Part shown: piece after piece, positions 51,736-61,707 of the stretch
How the letters are laid out: each line of letters starts with the position of its first letter
Numbering within the stretch: position 1 is the first letter of the stretch
Translations under genes and position numbers: made by a program
Notes under the pieces: model-generated
What the model was told of the DNA's origin: nothing
Seen by the model: the letters and a program-made list of their open reading frames with translations, nothing else
Database searches by the model: none
NCBI GenBank assembly: GCA_026874595.1
Contig: CM049306.1
Span: 49,736,019-49,800,018 of the forward strand
Direction of reading: 5' to 3'
DNA from: Sipunculus nudus
Taxonomy: Eukaryota > Annelida > Sipuncula > Golfingiida > Sipunculidae
DNA: 64,000 nt

Positions 51736-52590
51736 GTATCCCCACACAAAGTCGGGGGATGCTATGGTTTCATGACGGTCATGCCACCGCCGCCGCAGAA
51801 AAACCTTGTTGGCGCGATAATATTACGAGGATCTTTATCAAACTTTACATGTGTATAGATATAGGTAAGAGGACGAAGCCTATTTAAAATGAGGTCATGA
51901 CTTTTGCTAAGAGAGTGACCTTGACCTTGAATAGGTCCATTTTTGCTGAAAATCACACAAATTTTTAAATATCTCAAGACAGCTTGCATGGATTGGTCCA
52001 AAAGTAAAGGTGACCGAAGACCTTATATTGCCTTGTGCACGATGTGCCGAAAACTGGTTTCGCCACTTTTTATCCTTTCTTGCTTCGCGCCTTTTAATAC
52101 CCCATCATTGCCACTTGACAGTACTGTGAGCATTATAAGTAAAAAAATTAATGGACATATTTCTTACATATTATGAACATGTAGAGAGTTGGGTAATTGG
52201 ATGAGGTCTATTAAAATGTTGGTCATGACCTTTACCATGAGAGTGGCCTTGACCTTGAATAGGTCCATTTTTGCAGAAAATCACATAAAGTCTTATATAT
52301 CTCAAGAAAGCTTGCATGGATTGGTCCAAAAGTAAAGGTGACCAACTACCTTGGATAGCCTTGTGAGGAGCCGAAAACTAGTGGCGACACCAATTATCCT
52401 TTTCTTGTTTGCGCGCTTTTTAATACCCCATCATTGCCACTTGAAAGTACTGTGAGCATTATAAGTCAAAAACTTATGGACAGATTTCTTTCATATTATG
52501 AACATGTAGAGAGATGGGTTATGGGATGAGGTCTGTTTAAACTTTGGCCATGACCTTTACCATGAGAGTTGCCTTGACCTTGAATATTTT
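51736..52590 (+). repeat. Left end and 326 bp repeats of the GTATCCCC element, copy 1
   Basis: The start GTATCCCCACACAAAGTCGG and following sequence (ATGCTATGGTTTCAT, a short CCGCCGCCGC run, TTGGCGCGATAA) match the second copy at 57683. About three imperfect units of about 326 bp follow, marked by GGTCATGACCTTTACCATGA-like sequence near 51893, 52221 and 52546 and by GACCTTGACCTTGA. The latter is tandem AGGTCA half-sites on the opposite strand. Confidence 0.75.
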
Positions 52591-53110
52591 TTGAATGTTT
52601 GGGGAAAATCAAACACCTCTTATGTTATCTCCAGTTTTGATATTTCAAACTTGTCTTATAAAGGCCCACAACTTAAGTAAAAACCCTATAGGTTCTAGGG
52701 TCATGAGGTCAAAGGTCAGGGACACAGGACTCGCATCTTTAAAAATATTGTGGATGCATTTTAAACCAAACTTTTCATCCCAGTTTTTACATCTTTAACA
52801 TATAACTTACCCGCCAATAGTGGATGATCCATATCAATTTTTGAGTTGCAAGGTCAGAGGTCAAGGCCACAAGAGCCATCTGTCTAAAAATTAGTTTCCG
52901 GATGATAATTCCAGCTTTTATCAAAATATTTATTTCAAACAGGACTTACTTATGTCCCATAAAAAAGAAAGAACCCTATTGATTTTGGGGCCATGAGGTC
53001 AAAGGTCCAGGTCACAGAACCCACATCTTTTAAAAGAAAATATGGATGCATTATAAGCCAAACTTTTCATCTCAGACCTTTCATCTTGTACATATAGCTG
53101 ACCTACCAAT
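52590..53110 (+). repeat. 144/288 bp satellite, diverged, left of the nested transposon
   Basis: Diverged units of the satellite described at 58250, with GGTCA clusters near 52690, 52850 and 52993. It stops abruptly within the CCAATAGAGG segment of a unit, where the transposon is inserted. Confidence 0.8.
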
Positions 53111-53419
53111 AGGGAGCGTAAGTCTCGTTCATCAAGTGCGTGAATTTGCGTGAGCTGGAGACATGTTCTACTTCCGGTCTCAAGACGTGACGTTCTCATG
53201 ACTGATTACTGTGCGCGCTTCAGGAACTCAATAGCAAAGGATTTGTTTTTATTGAAGTGAAGCAATATGACACTAAAAGCATTGATAAGAGTAACAGCCT
53301 CTGAAGCCCCCTGATCTTACATTATGACGTGAGGATCCTCTGAAATATATTTGACGGCGATCTTACATGAAGCAATATTTCTGGGGCTGACACACACTGA
53401 TATAGTGATAATATTGATA

Positions 53420-54000
53420 AATATTTTAATCCAACCAGTCAAAATAATATATAATATTTTCAGGAGATGTATAAAATATATTACCGAAAATAAATATATA
53501 TACACAAATATAATATTAAAAATATATATTTAAAATATATAAAATATAAGAAATATATATAAAATTATATATATACCAAAATATTATATAAAAATATAAA
53601 CTTATATAATATAAAATATATTATAAATATTACATAAAATATGGAAAATATATAGCCTTATATATAAAATATATAATATATATTATACATATACATATAA
53701 TGTAATATATAAAATATAAATATATAATTAAAAATATACAATACCAAAATATGTATATATATAATAAATTAAATATATTTATAAATAAAATATATAATAT
53801 ATTTAATATAAAAAATATATATATGTAAATAATATATGTATATATATAATATATATGAATACATACATACAAACAAGCATGTATATACTGTTTACACATA
53901 TTTATAGATAAATATAAAATGGATATACATAATGCCTAAATTATGCTATTTTTAATATAGATATTTGAAAGATAATATTATATTTACACGTAAATACATT
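53420..54000. repeat. Degenerate AT-rich low-complexity block
   Basis: About 500 bases almost only of A and T, built from ATATAAAATATA-like words, inside the 2.77 kb transposon. Frames across it are artefacts. Confidence 0.9.
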
Positions 54001-54002
54001 TT

Positions 54003-54003
54003 C

Positions 54004-54039
<36 letters not shown>

Positions 54040-54040
54040 A
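54003..54040. repeat. (CA)n-(TA)n microsatellite
   Basis: A CA run followed by a short TA run, just before the GTAATAG-rich segment. Confidence 0.9.
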
Positions 54041-54041
54041 G

Positions 54042-54850
54042 GGATGGGGTAATAGTAATATGTAATAATAATAAACAATTACAGATTTTCAAAGTAATAG
54101 TAATATTAATAGTAATAGACAAGAAATTTTAACCTGTTATAGTAACAGTAATATTTATAGAACCCTTAGTAATAGAATAATAGCAATTACTTGAACTTAT
54201 TACAACCACTTGACCAAAACATATTAGGGATGGATCGTTTGATTACATTGAAACACATAAAAGGGCTAAAATGTAGTGTAAATGTGTTTTTCACGTGTAA
54301 TAAAACACCTGCTCAAGATAAATTAAAATGTGCTAATCTAAGGAGATGCAGTAAATAAGTGGTAGCCACAAAATTCACAGACTTGTGTGTTTTGATGAAT
54401 ATGAATAGGTTGAATTTGAAGGCTGCAAGCAAGATGAACCATGTGTCTTTAACCGTGGTGAATATGAACATACCGGAACTGGGTTGGACTGACCATCAAC
54501 TGGCTCGAAATAATGCTGAACTTAGCTGAATTTTGCGCATTCTACCATAGGATTTAAAACTAATTAATTACATTTTAATGGAGAACAAAAATTCCTAAAG
54601 TTGCAATTTAAATATACGAACATATATTAAAGTATCACCAACTGCATGGGGGTTGGATAATGTATGGGGTTGGTCAGCATATTTTCATATCACTGTTTGA
54701 AAGTAAAGTAATGGTAATAGTACCAGAAGCCAAGTAATAGTTATACTAATAGTAATAGATGGAAAATGTTGTAATAGTAATTGTAATAGATGGATTAAGA
54801 ACTAATAGTAACAGGAATAAAACCTTTGTAATAGGACTCATCTCTGATAT
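54042..54850. repeat. GTAATAG-rich segment, possible nested hAT-like insertion
   Basis: Dozens of GTAATAG/AGTAATA words cluster in two groups (54049-54200 and 54700-54830) around a normal 500 bp middle. The outer edges read AGGGATGGGG on the left and CTCATCTCT on the right, which match as inverted repeats at about 7 of 9 positions. That recalls hAT-type ends, but it is weak. It lies wholly inside the 2.77 kb transposon. Confidence 0.35.
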
Positions 54851-54904
54851 ATAAATATATATAAGACAATTTCCATACTTTTATATAATATATATGAAAA
54901 TGAT

Positions 54905-54932
54905 TTTAAAATCGTTTTATCATATGTCTTAC

Positions 54933-54984
<52 letters not shown>

Positions 54985-55010
54985 GTAAGAAATATGATAA
55001 AACTATTTTA
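54905..55010. repeat. Inverted repeat around an (AT)n core
   Basis: ATCGTTTTATCATATGTCTTAC on the left is mirrored by GTAAGAAATATGATAAAACTAT on the right, about 90% complementary. A self-complementary TA run of about 45 bases separates them. The whole segment could fold into one long hairpin. Confidence 0.75.
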
Positions 55011-55879
55011 TTTAAATATTTATATATATAGCAGGTATAATAGTTAATTGAACAAATGTAACATAAATGTATATTTATTAATTTAAATTGGTATTTTTTT
55101 TAATATTTAAATTATGATGTGTATATATTTATAGAAAATGATTAATTGTATGTGATTACTTACCCATAGAATTTCTTTTTTTTTTACCAATTTAATTTCA
55201 ATTGGCACATTTCGAATCGTTTGGTAATAATATGTTACTTTATAATTATCTATTTCTGTTCCTAAAAATATAGAAACAATAATAATAACAATAATAATTT
55301 ATTTATAATCATTATTAGGCCTATAATTGTTATTATTATTATTACTATCATTATCGAATATAGCCGAAGCCTAGGCTATATGCATGCTGGGTAACTGGCT
55401 TGTACCGGAATCCAAGGACTGAGCAGTTATTTTTACCAAATATATGTAGTTTTACCAATCCTTCATTAAGGAGTTTGAATCTCTGTAATCAATAATTACA
55501 CAAAAATATAATTTTCCATTCATAAAGCCCGATAAAAGCATATGTTCAGGCCTACATCCTTTAACCGATACTGGCGATAGTTTGTTTACATTCGCAACGT
55601 CACCTCAATGCGGACTTAGCCTCAGTGAAACTGGGATCAAGCTAAACGAAGCAGAAACAGGAGAACATATTGATAATTTGTATCCAAAAGTTTTACTTTA
55701 ACCGTTCTCTTTATGTGACAGCAAGCTCAAACGTTTGGAATCGTTTTGTTCTGTGAAAAGCTGACCCATAACACGTGAAGCGAGGTCTGCATGTTGTCAT
55801 GAGGGTGTCTCCGGAAGTACTCTGGAAACGGCCTTTACTACCTCCTTTCAATAGAGATAAAACGAGACTTACGCTCCCT

Positions 55880-56540
55880 ATAGAGGAAGATCCATTTTAA
55901 TTTTGGGGTTACATGGTCAAAGGTGAAGGTAACAGAAGCCATCTGTCGAAAAAGTCATTTCCTGATGATAACTCCAGCTTAGATTGATGTATGGGTTTAA
56001 AACTTGACAATTGAAATGGCCCATCAATAAAGCAAGAACCCTATTTATTTTGGGGCCATGAGGTCAAAGGTCAAGGTCACAGGACCCACATCTTAAAAAG
56101 TGTAGACGCATTTTAAGCCAAACTCTTCATCCCAAAGCTTCCATCTAGCACATATAGGTGATCTGCAAATAGGAGATGAATCTGATTGATTTTAGGGGTC
56201 ATAAGGTCAAAGGTCAAGGTAACAGTGGCCATCTCCCAACAAGTTTGTTTCTGAATGAAAACTCCGGTTTGGATCAACATATTGGTTTCCAACTTGATTT
56301 ATATATGGCCCACTAAAAAAAGTGAGAACCCTTTTGATTCTGGCGTCGAAGGTCAAGGTCACAGAAGCCGCTTCTTGTAAAAGATTATGGATGCTTTTAA
56401 AGCCAAACTTTTCATACCAAACCTTCCATTTTCAACATTTTGCTCCCCTGCCAGTTGTGGAAAGAACTTGTGGATTTTTGGGTAACAAGCTTAAAGGTCA
56501 AGGTGACCGGGCCCATCCATTTAAAAATTAATTAATGGAT
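55880..56540 (+). repeat. 144/288 bp satellite, diverged, right of the nested transposon
   Basis: Continues the unit interrupted at 53110 (AGAGGAAGATCCATTTTAATTT) and holds GGTCA clusters near 55910, 56060, 56205, 56350 and 56490. It then passes into the right end of the GCTCAGCTGA element. Confidence 0.8.
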
Positions 56541-56700
56541 GATAACCCAAGTTTGGGTAGACAGAATAACTTCAGACTTTATCACAAGACCCACATTTTG
56601 AAAATGCTCACAGACATATCCTTTTAGACAAATCAGCTGATTATGAAAATATTTCCAATATCAATTTCAGCTGAGCGCCGTGGCCCACAGATGCCTTGTT

Positions 56701-57682
56701 GTAAATACATGCATATAGAATCTACATTCGTGATCTTATGTACATTTGATAACTTAAGCATTGGTTGGCATACTGAATCTTCCCATATATGAAAAGAGAA
56801 ACAACGTTTCGTGAATTAAATAACACGTATCACTGCAAGTGCTCGAGCTCGTTGCATGCATATGGGTCCGTCGAATAAATTAATTAGTGCATTACATCAG
56901 ACAGACATTAATTCCATTAGAAAATTAACAGAATGCAGGTACCTGCCAGGTAAGAATTAATGGACCGGTGTTAAAGCCTGCAGTAAGGCCGCTAGGTCGT
57001 AAGGTCGGCGTCGATCCATATGTGTTACGTCACTTTATAATGGAAGCAAATCTTATTATTGATATGACACACACGTATTTGCGTCAACTTGCAAACAATT
57101 GAAACCGAGATGTTTCTCCTCATTCGGTGAATCATCCGTGGAAGTTATTAAATTAATCAGTGCAAAGTCGCTGAGTCACCTCACTGCCGTGTTAGAAATC
57201 AATGATGCCATAGTTTGAACAGTGGCGTATGCGCATTATGTTGCTATCGGCGCAGATTTCCTGGTCATCTCCTTAATATGTTGTCAGTGACTCAATAAAT
57301 CATCATTTTTGTTCATAAATTTAATTTGCATCCCACTATGATGTAGAATCACGTGAGATGTTAAAAGATCATCAGATGCGCATTCGAACATATATTCCTG
57401 GCAGTGGTAAGTCATCGGAAAGAAATCCCCCAAAGTTAAAGAAATAAATTCCATTTTAATCGCCCAGTGGTCAGATCATGCAGACAGGTCCTTTCATATA
57501 TATCAGTACGACATAAATTTGTAATATTGGATTAAGTTCGACAGATAATATAATATAGGCCTAATATAATTTAATATATTATAAAATGATATAATATATA
57601 ATGACAATAAAGTTTAACAATAAAATCTAAGAAAATATAACAAGTTCTTCATTTCTGTTGTTGTGTATATCTTGTTTTAATT
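56701..57682. other. Spacer between the two satellite-bearing elements
   Basis: About 980 bases of apparently single-copy AT-rich DNA. I see no gene, RNA or repeat in it. Confidence 0.5.
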
Positions 57683-57727
57683 GTATCCCCAGACAAAGTC
57701 GGGGGATACTATGTTTTCATACCGGTC

Positions 57728-57758
<31 letters not shown>

Positions 57759-57767
57759 TGCCGCCGC
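57728..57767. repeat. (CCG)n trinucleotide array
   Basis: About 13 CCG units with one CTG change. The matching place in copy 1 (about 51784-51797) has only about four, so the array has changed length between copies. Confidence 0.95.
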
Positions 57768-57864
57768 ATATGAATCTTGTTGGCGCGATAACCCAAAAAA
57801 TATTTCACGGAACTTTACCAAACTTGGTATATGTATAGATATGGGTAAGAGGACGACGCCTATT

Positions 57865-58250
57865 TAAAATGAGGTCATGACCTTTACTAGGAGAGTGTCC
57901 TTGACCTTGAATAGGTCCAATTTTGGGGAAAATCACACAAATTCTTTAATATCTCAAGAAATCTTGCATGGATTTATCCCAAAATCAAGTTGATGGAAGA
58001 TCATGGATAGGGTTGTCATGTTCCAGAAACTGGTGGCGCCACCTATTATTCTTTACTTGTTTTCGTGCCGTTTAATACCCCCTAAATTGCCACCTTACAG
58101 CACTGTGAGCATTATAAGTCAAAAACTAATGGACAGATTTCTTTTATATTATGCATATACATAGGTATGGGTTATGGGATGATGCTTATTTAAATTGGGG
58201 TCATGACCTTTCCTATGATAGTGGCCTTGACCTTGAATATTGCCATATAT
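57865..58250 (+). repeat. 326 bp repeats of the GTATCCCC element, copy 2
   Basis: Starts of units are marked by GAGGTCATGACCTTTACTA near 57870 and GGGTCATGACCTTTCCTATG near 58198, each followed by GACCTTGACCTTGA. They match the units at 51890-52590. Confidence 0.8.
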
Positions 58251-61200
58251 GGTGAAAATCACACACCTCTTATGATATCTCCAGTGTTGATAGCCATATG
58301 GATTTCAAACATGACTTATGTATGGCCCACCACTAAAGTAAGAACCCTATAGGTTCTAGGGTCATGAGGTCAAAGGTCAAGGTCACTGGACTGGCATTTT
58401 AAAAGATACTGTGGATGCATTTTAAGCCAAACTTTCATCCCAGGTCTTCCATCTTGAATATATAGCTCACTTGCCAATAATGGATGATCCATATAAATTT
58501 TGGGGTCACAAGGTCAAAGGTCAAGGCCACAGGAGCTATCTGTCCAAAAATTAGTTTCTGGATGATAATTCCTGCTTTTATTGATGTAATGATTTCAAAA
58601 TTGACTTATATATGTCCCATTGAAAAAGCAAGACCCAAATTGATTTTGGGGTCATGAGGTCAAAGGTCAAGGTCACAGGAAATCTCTTTAAAAAGATTGT
58701 GGATGCATTTTCAGCCAAACAATTCATCTCAGATCTTTCATCTTGCACATATAGTTCACCTGCCAAGAGTGGAAGACCCCTATCAATTTTGAGGTCACAA
58801 GGTCAAAGGTGAAGGTCACAGGAGCCATATGTCCAAAAATTAGTTTCTGGATGATAATTCCTGCTTTTATTGATGTATGGATTTCAAACTTGACTTATAT
58901 ATGTCCCATAGGAAAAGCAAGACCCAAATTGATTTTGGGGTCATGAGGTCAAAGGTCAAGGTCACAGGACACATCTTTAAAAAGATGTGGATGCATTTTC
59001 AGCCAAACATTTCATCTCAGACCTTTCATCTTGCACATATAAGTCATCTGCCAATAGAGGATGACCCCTATCAATTTTGAGGTCACAAGGTCAAAGGTGA
59101 AGGTCACAGGAGCCATCTGTCCAAAAATTAGTTTCTGGATGATAATTCCTTCTTTTATTGATGTATGGATTTCAAACTATACATGTATTTGACCCATTGG
59201 AAATGCAAAACCGGAATTGAATTTCGGGTCATGAGGTCAAAGGTCAAGGTCACAGGACACATCTTTAAAAAGATTGTGGATGCATTTTCAGCCATACAAT
59301 TCATCTCAGATTTTTCATCTTGCACATATAGTTCACCTGCCAAGAGTGGAAGACCCCTATCAATTTTGAGGTCACAAGGTCAATGGTGAAGGTCACAGGA
59401 GCCATATATCCAAAAATTAGTTTCTGGATGATAATTCCTGCTTTTATTGATGTATGGATTTCAAACTTGACTTATATATGTCCCATTGGAAAAGCAAGAC
59501 CCAAATTGATTTTGGGGTCATGAGGTCAAAGGTCAAGGTCACAGGACACATCTTTAAAAAGATGTGGATGCATTTTCAGCCAAACATTTCATCTCAGATC
59601 TTTCATTTTGCACATATAGTTCACCTGCCAAGAGAGGAAGAACCCTATCAATTTTGAGGTCACAAGGTCAAAGGTGAAGGTCACAGGAGCCATCTGTCCA
59701 AAAATTAGTTTCTGGATGATAATTCCTTCTTTTATTGATGTTTGGATTTCAAACTTGACTTGTATTTGACCCATTGGAAAAGCAAGACCGGAATTGAATT
59801 TGGGGTCATGAGGTCAAAGGTCAAGGTCACAGGAAACCTCTATAAAAAGATTGTGGATGCATTTTCAGCCAAACGATTCATCTCAGATCTTTCATCTTGC
59901 ACATATAGTTCACATGCCAAGAGTAAAAGACCCCTATCAATTTTGAGGTCACAAGGTCAAAGGTGAAGGTCACAGGAGCCATATGTCCAAAAATTAGTTT
60001 CTGGATGATAATTCCTGCTTTTATTGATGTATGGATTTCAACCTTGACTTATATATGTCCCATTGGAAAAGCAAGACCCAAATTGACTTTGGGGTCATGA
60101 GGTCAAAGGTCAAGGTCACATCTTTAAAAAGAGGTGGATGCATTTGCAGCCAAACATTTCATCTCAGACCTTTCATCTTGCACATATAAGTCATCTGCCA
60201 ATAGAGGAAGACCCCTATCAATTTTGAGGTCACAAGGTCAAAGGTGAAGGTCACAGGAGCCATCTGTCCAAAAATTAGTTTCTGGATGATAATTCCTTCT
60301 TTTATTGATGTATGGATTTCAAACTATACATGTATTTGACCCATTGGAAATGCAAAACCGGAATTGAATTTCGGGTCATGAGGTCAAAGGTCAAGGTCAC
60401 AGGACACATCTTTAAAAAGATTGTGGATGCATTTTCAGCCATACAATTCATCTCAGATCTTTCATTTTGCACATATAGTTCACCTGCCAAGAGTGGAAGA
60501 CCCCTATCAATTTTGAGGTCACAAGGTCAAAGGTGAAGGTCACAGGAGCCATATATCCAAAAATTAGTTTCTGGATGATAATTCCTGCTTTTATTGATGT
60601 ATGGATTTCAAACTTGACTTATATATGTCCCATTGGAAAAGCAAGACCCAAATTGATTTTGGGGTCATGAGGTCAAAGGTCAAGGTCACATCTTTAAAAA
60701 GAGGTGGATGCATTTTTAGCCAAACATTTCATCTCAGGTCTTTCATCTTGCACATATAGTTCACCTGCCAAGAGAGGAAGAACCCTATCAGTTTTGAGGT
60801 CACAAGGTCAAAGGTGAAGGTCACAGGAGCCATCTGTCCAAAAATTAGTTTCTGGATGATAATTCCATCTTTTACTGATGTATGGATTTCAAACTTGGCT
60901 TTGTTATTGACCCATTAGAAAAGCAAGACCCAAATTGATTTTGGGGTCATGAGGTCAAAAAGGTCAAGGTCACAGGAAACCTCTTTAAAAAGATTGTGGA
61001 TGCATTTTCAGCCAAACAATTCATCTCAGATCTTTCCTCTTGCACATATAGTTCACCTGCCAAGAGTGGAAGACCCCTATCAATTTTGAGGTCACAAGGT
61101 CAAAGATGAAGGTCACAGGAGCCATATGTCCAAAAATTAGTTTCTGGATGATAATTCCTGCTTTTATTGATGTATGGATTTCAAACTTGACTTGTATATG

Positions 61201-61600
61201 TCCCATTGGAAAAGTAAGACCAAAATTGATTTTGGGGTCATGAGGTCAAAGGTCAAGGTCACAGGACACATCTTAAAAAGAGGTGGATGCATTTTCAGCC
61301 AAACATTTCATCTCATATCTTTCATCTTGCACATATAGTTCTCCTGCCAAGAGGATGAACACTATCAATTTTGAGGTCACAAGGTCAAAGGTGAAGGTCA
61401 CAGGAGCCATCTGTCCAAAAATAAGTTTCTGGATGATAATTCCTGCTTTATTGATGTATAGATTTCAATCTTGACTTGCATATGTCCCATTGGAAAAGCA
61501 AGACCCAAATTGATTTTGGGGTTATGAGATCAAAGGTCAAGGTCACAGGACACATCTTTAAAAAGATCAAGGTCACAGGACCAACATCTTCAACAAGATT
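58250..61600 (+). repeat. 144/288 bp satellite array with GGTCA clusters
   Basis: Successive 288 bp units start (at GAGGTCACAA or near variants) about 58502, 58791, 59079, 59368, 59656, 59945, 60226, 60515, 60796, 61088 and 61373. Spacings are 281-292. Each unit is two related halves of about 144 bp, both with the AGGTCAAAGGT(C/G)AAGGTCAC core. Odd and even units alternate in type (AGAGTGGAAG versus AGAGGAAG, GATTGTGG versus GATGTGG/GAGGTGG). The last half near 61520 is degenerate. The many 60-75 codon frames across it, repeated nearly unchanged from unit to unit, come from the repeat and are not genes. Confidence 0.95.
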
Positions 61601-61707
61601 GTGGATCGTTAGATGGAATAAACAATAAATATGCCAAGTGTCAGTATATGCTGCTAAAAATGGGGGTCTGTTCTTGTAGGAGGGGGGCCTACTATGTCTG
61701 GGGATAC

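Larger units (their letters stand above)
53111..55879. mobile_element. Non-autonomous DNA transposon, 2769 bp, 19 bp TIRs
   Basis: The left end is AGGGAGCGTAAGTCTCGTT, and the right end is its exact reverse complement, ending at 55879. AT flanks both sides (53109-53110, 55880-55881). Removing the element and one AT restores CCAATAGAGG, the sequence seen in intact satellite units (for example 59052 and 60200), so the insertion site is independently confirmed. Both subterminal regions also carry ACTTCCGG and CTCATGAC in mirrored order. The interior is very AT-rich with (AT)n and GTAATAG repeats and no coding capacity. The superfamily cannot be assigned from these ends. Confidence 0.85.
51451..56700 (+). 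mobile_element. GCTCAGCTGA-ended composite element (with nested insertions)
   Basis: The left end GCTCAGCTGACTGTGAGTCA is followed by a CGTCCGTCCGTCTG-type stretch. The right end ...TTTCAGCTGAGCGCCGTGG carries the inverse TCAGCTGAGC. The copy in SSR4 intron 3 has the same ends. Inside, from 51736, lies a copy of the GTATCCCC element with its 326 bp repeats and 144/288 bp satellite, itself split by the transposon at 53111-55879. The right edge past 56700 is uncertain. Confidence 0.65.
57683..61707 (+). mobile_element. GTATCCCC-ended element with internal satellite, copy 2 (about 4.0 kb)
   Basis: The left end GTATCCCCAGACAAAG and right end CTATGTCTGGGGATAC are inverted repeats matching at 15 of 16 positions. 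In order it contains GGGGGATACTATGTTTTCAT, a (CCG)n run, TTGGCGCGATAA, about one and a half 326 bp units, eleven or so 288 bp satellite units and a short unique tail. No coding capacity was found. The left part matches copy 1 at 51736. Inverted ends and internal tandem repeats recall the satellite-bearing non-autonomous elements of bivalves ('pearl'-type), but homology is not shown. Confidence 0.7.

Noticed and set aside
58578-61474. Family of near-identical 60-75 codon frames on both strands, repeated every 288-577 bp
   Set aside because: They follow the satellite period and exist only because it repeats. There is no coding signature.
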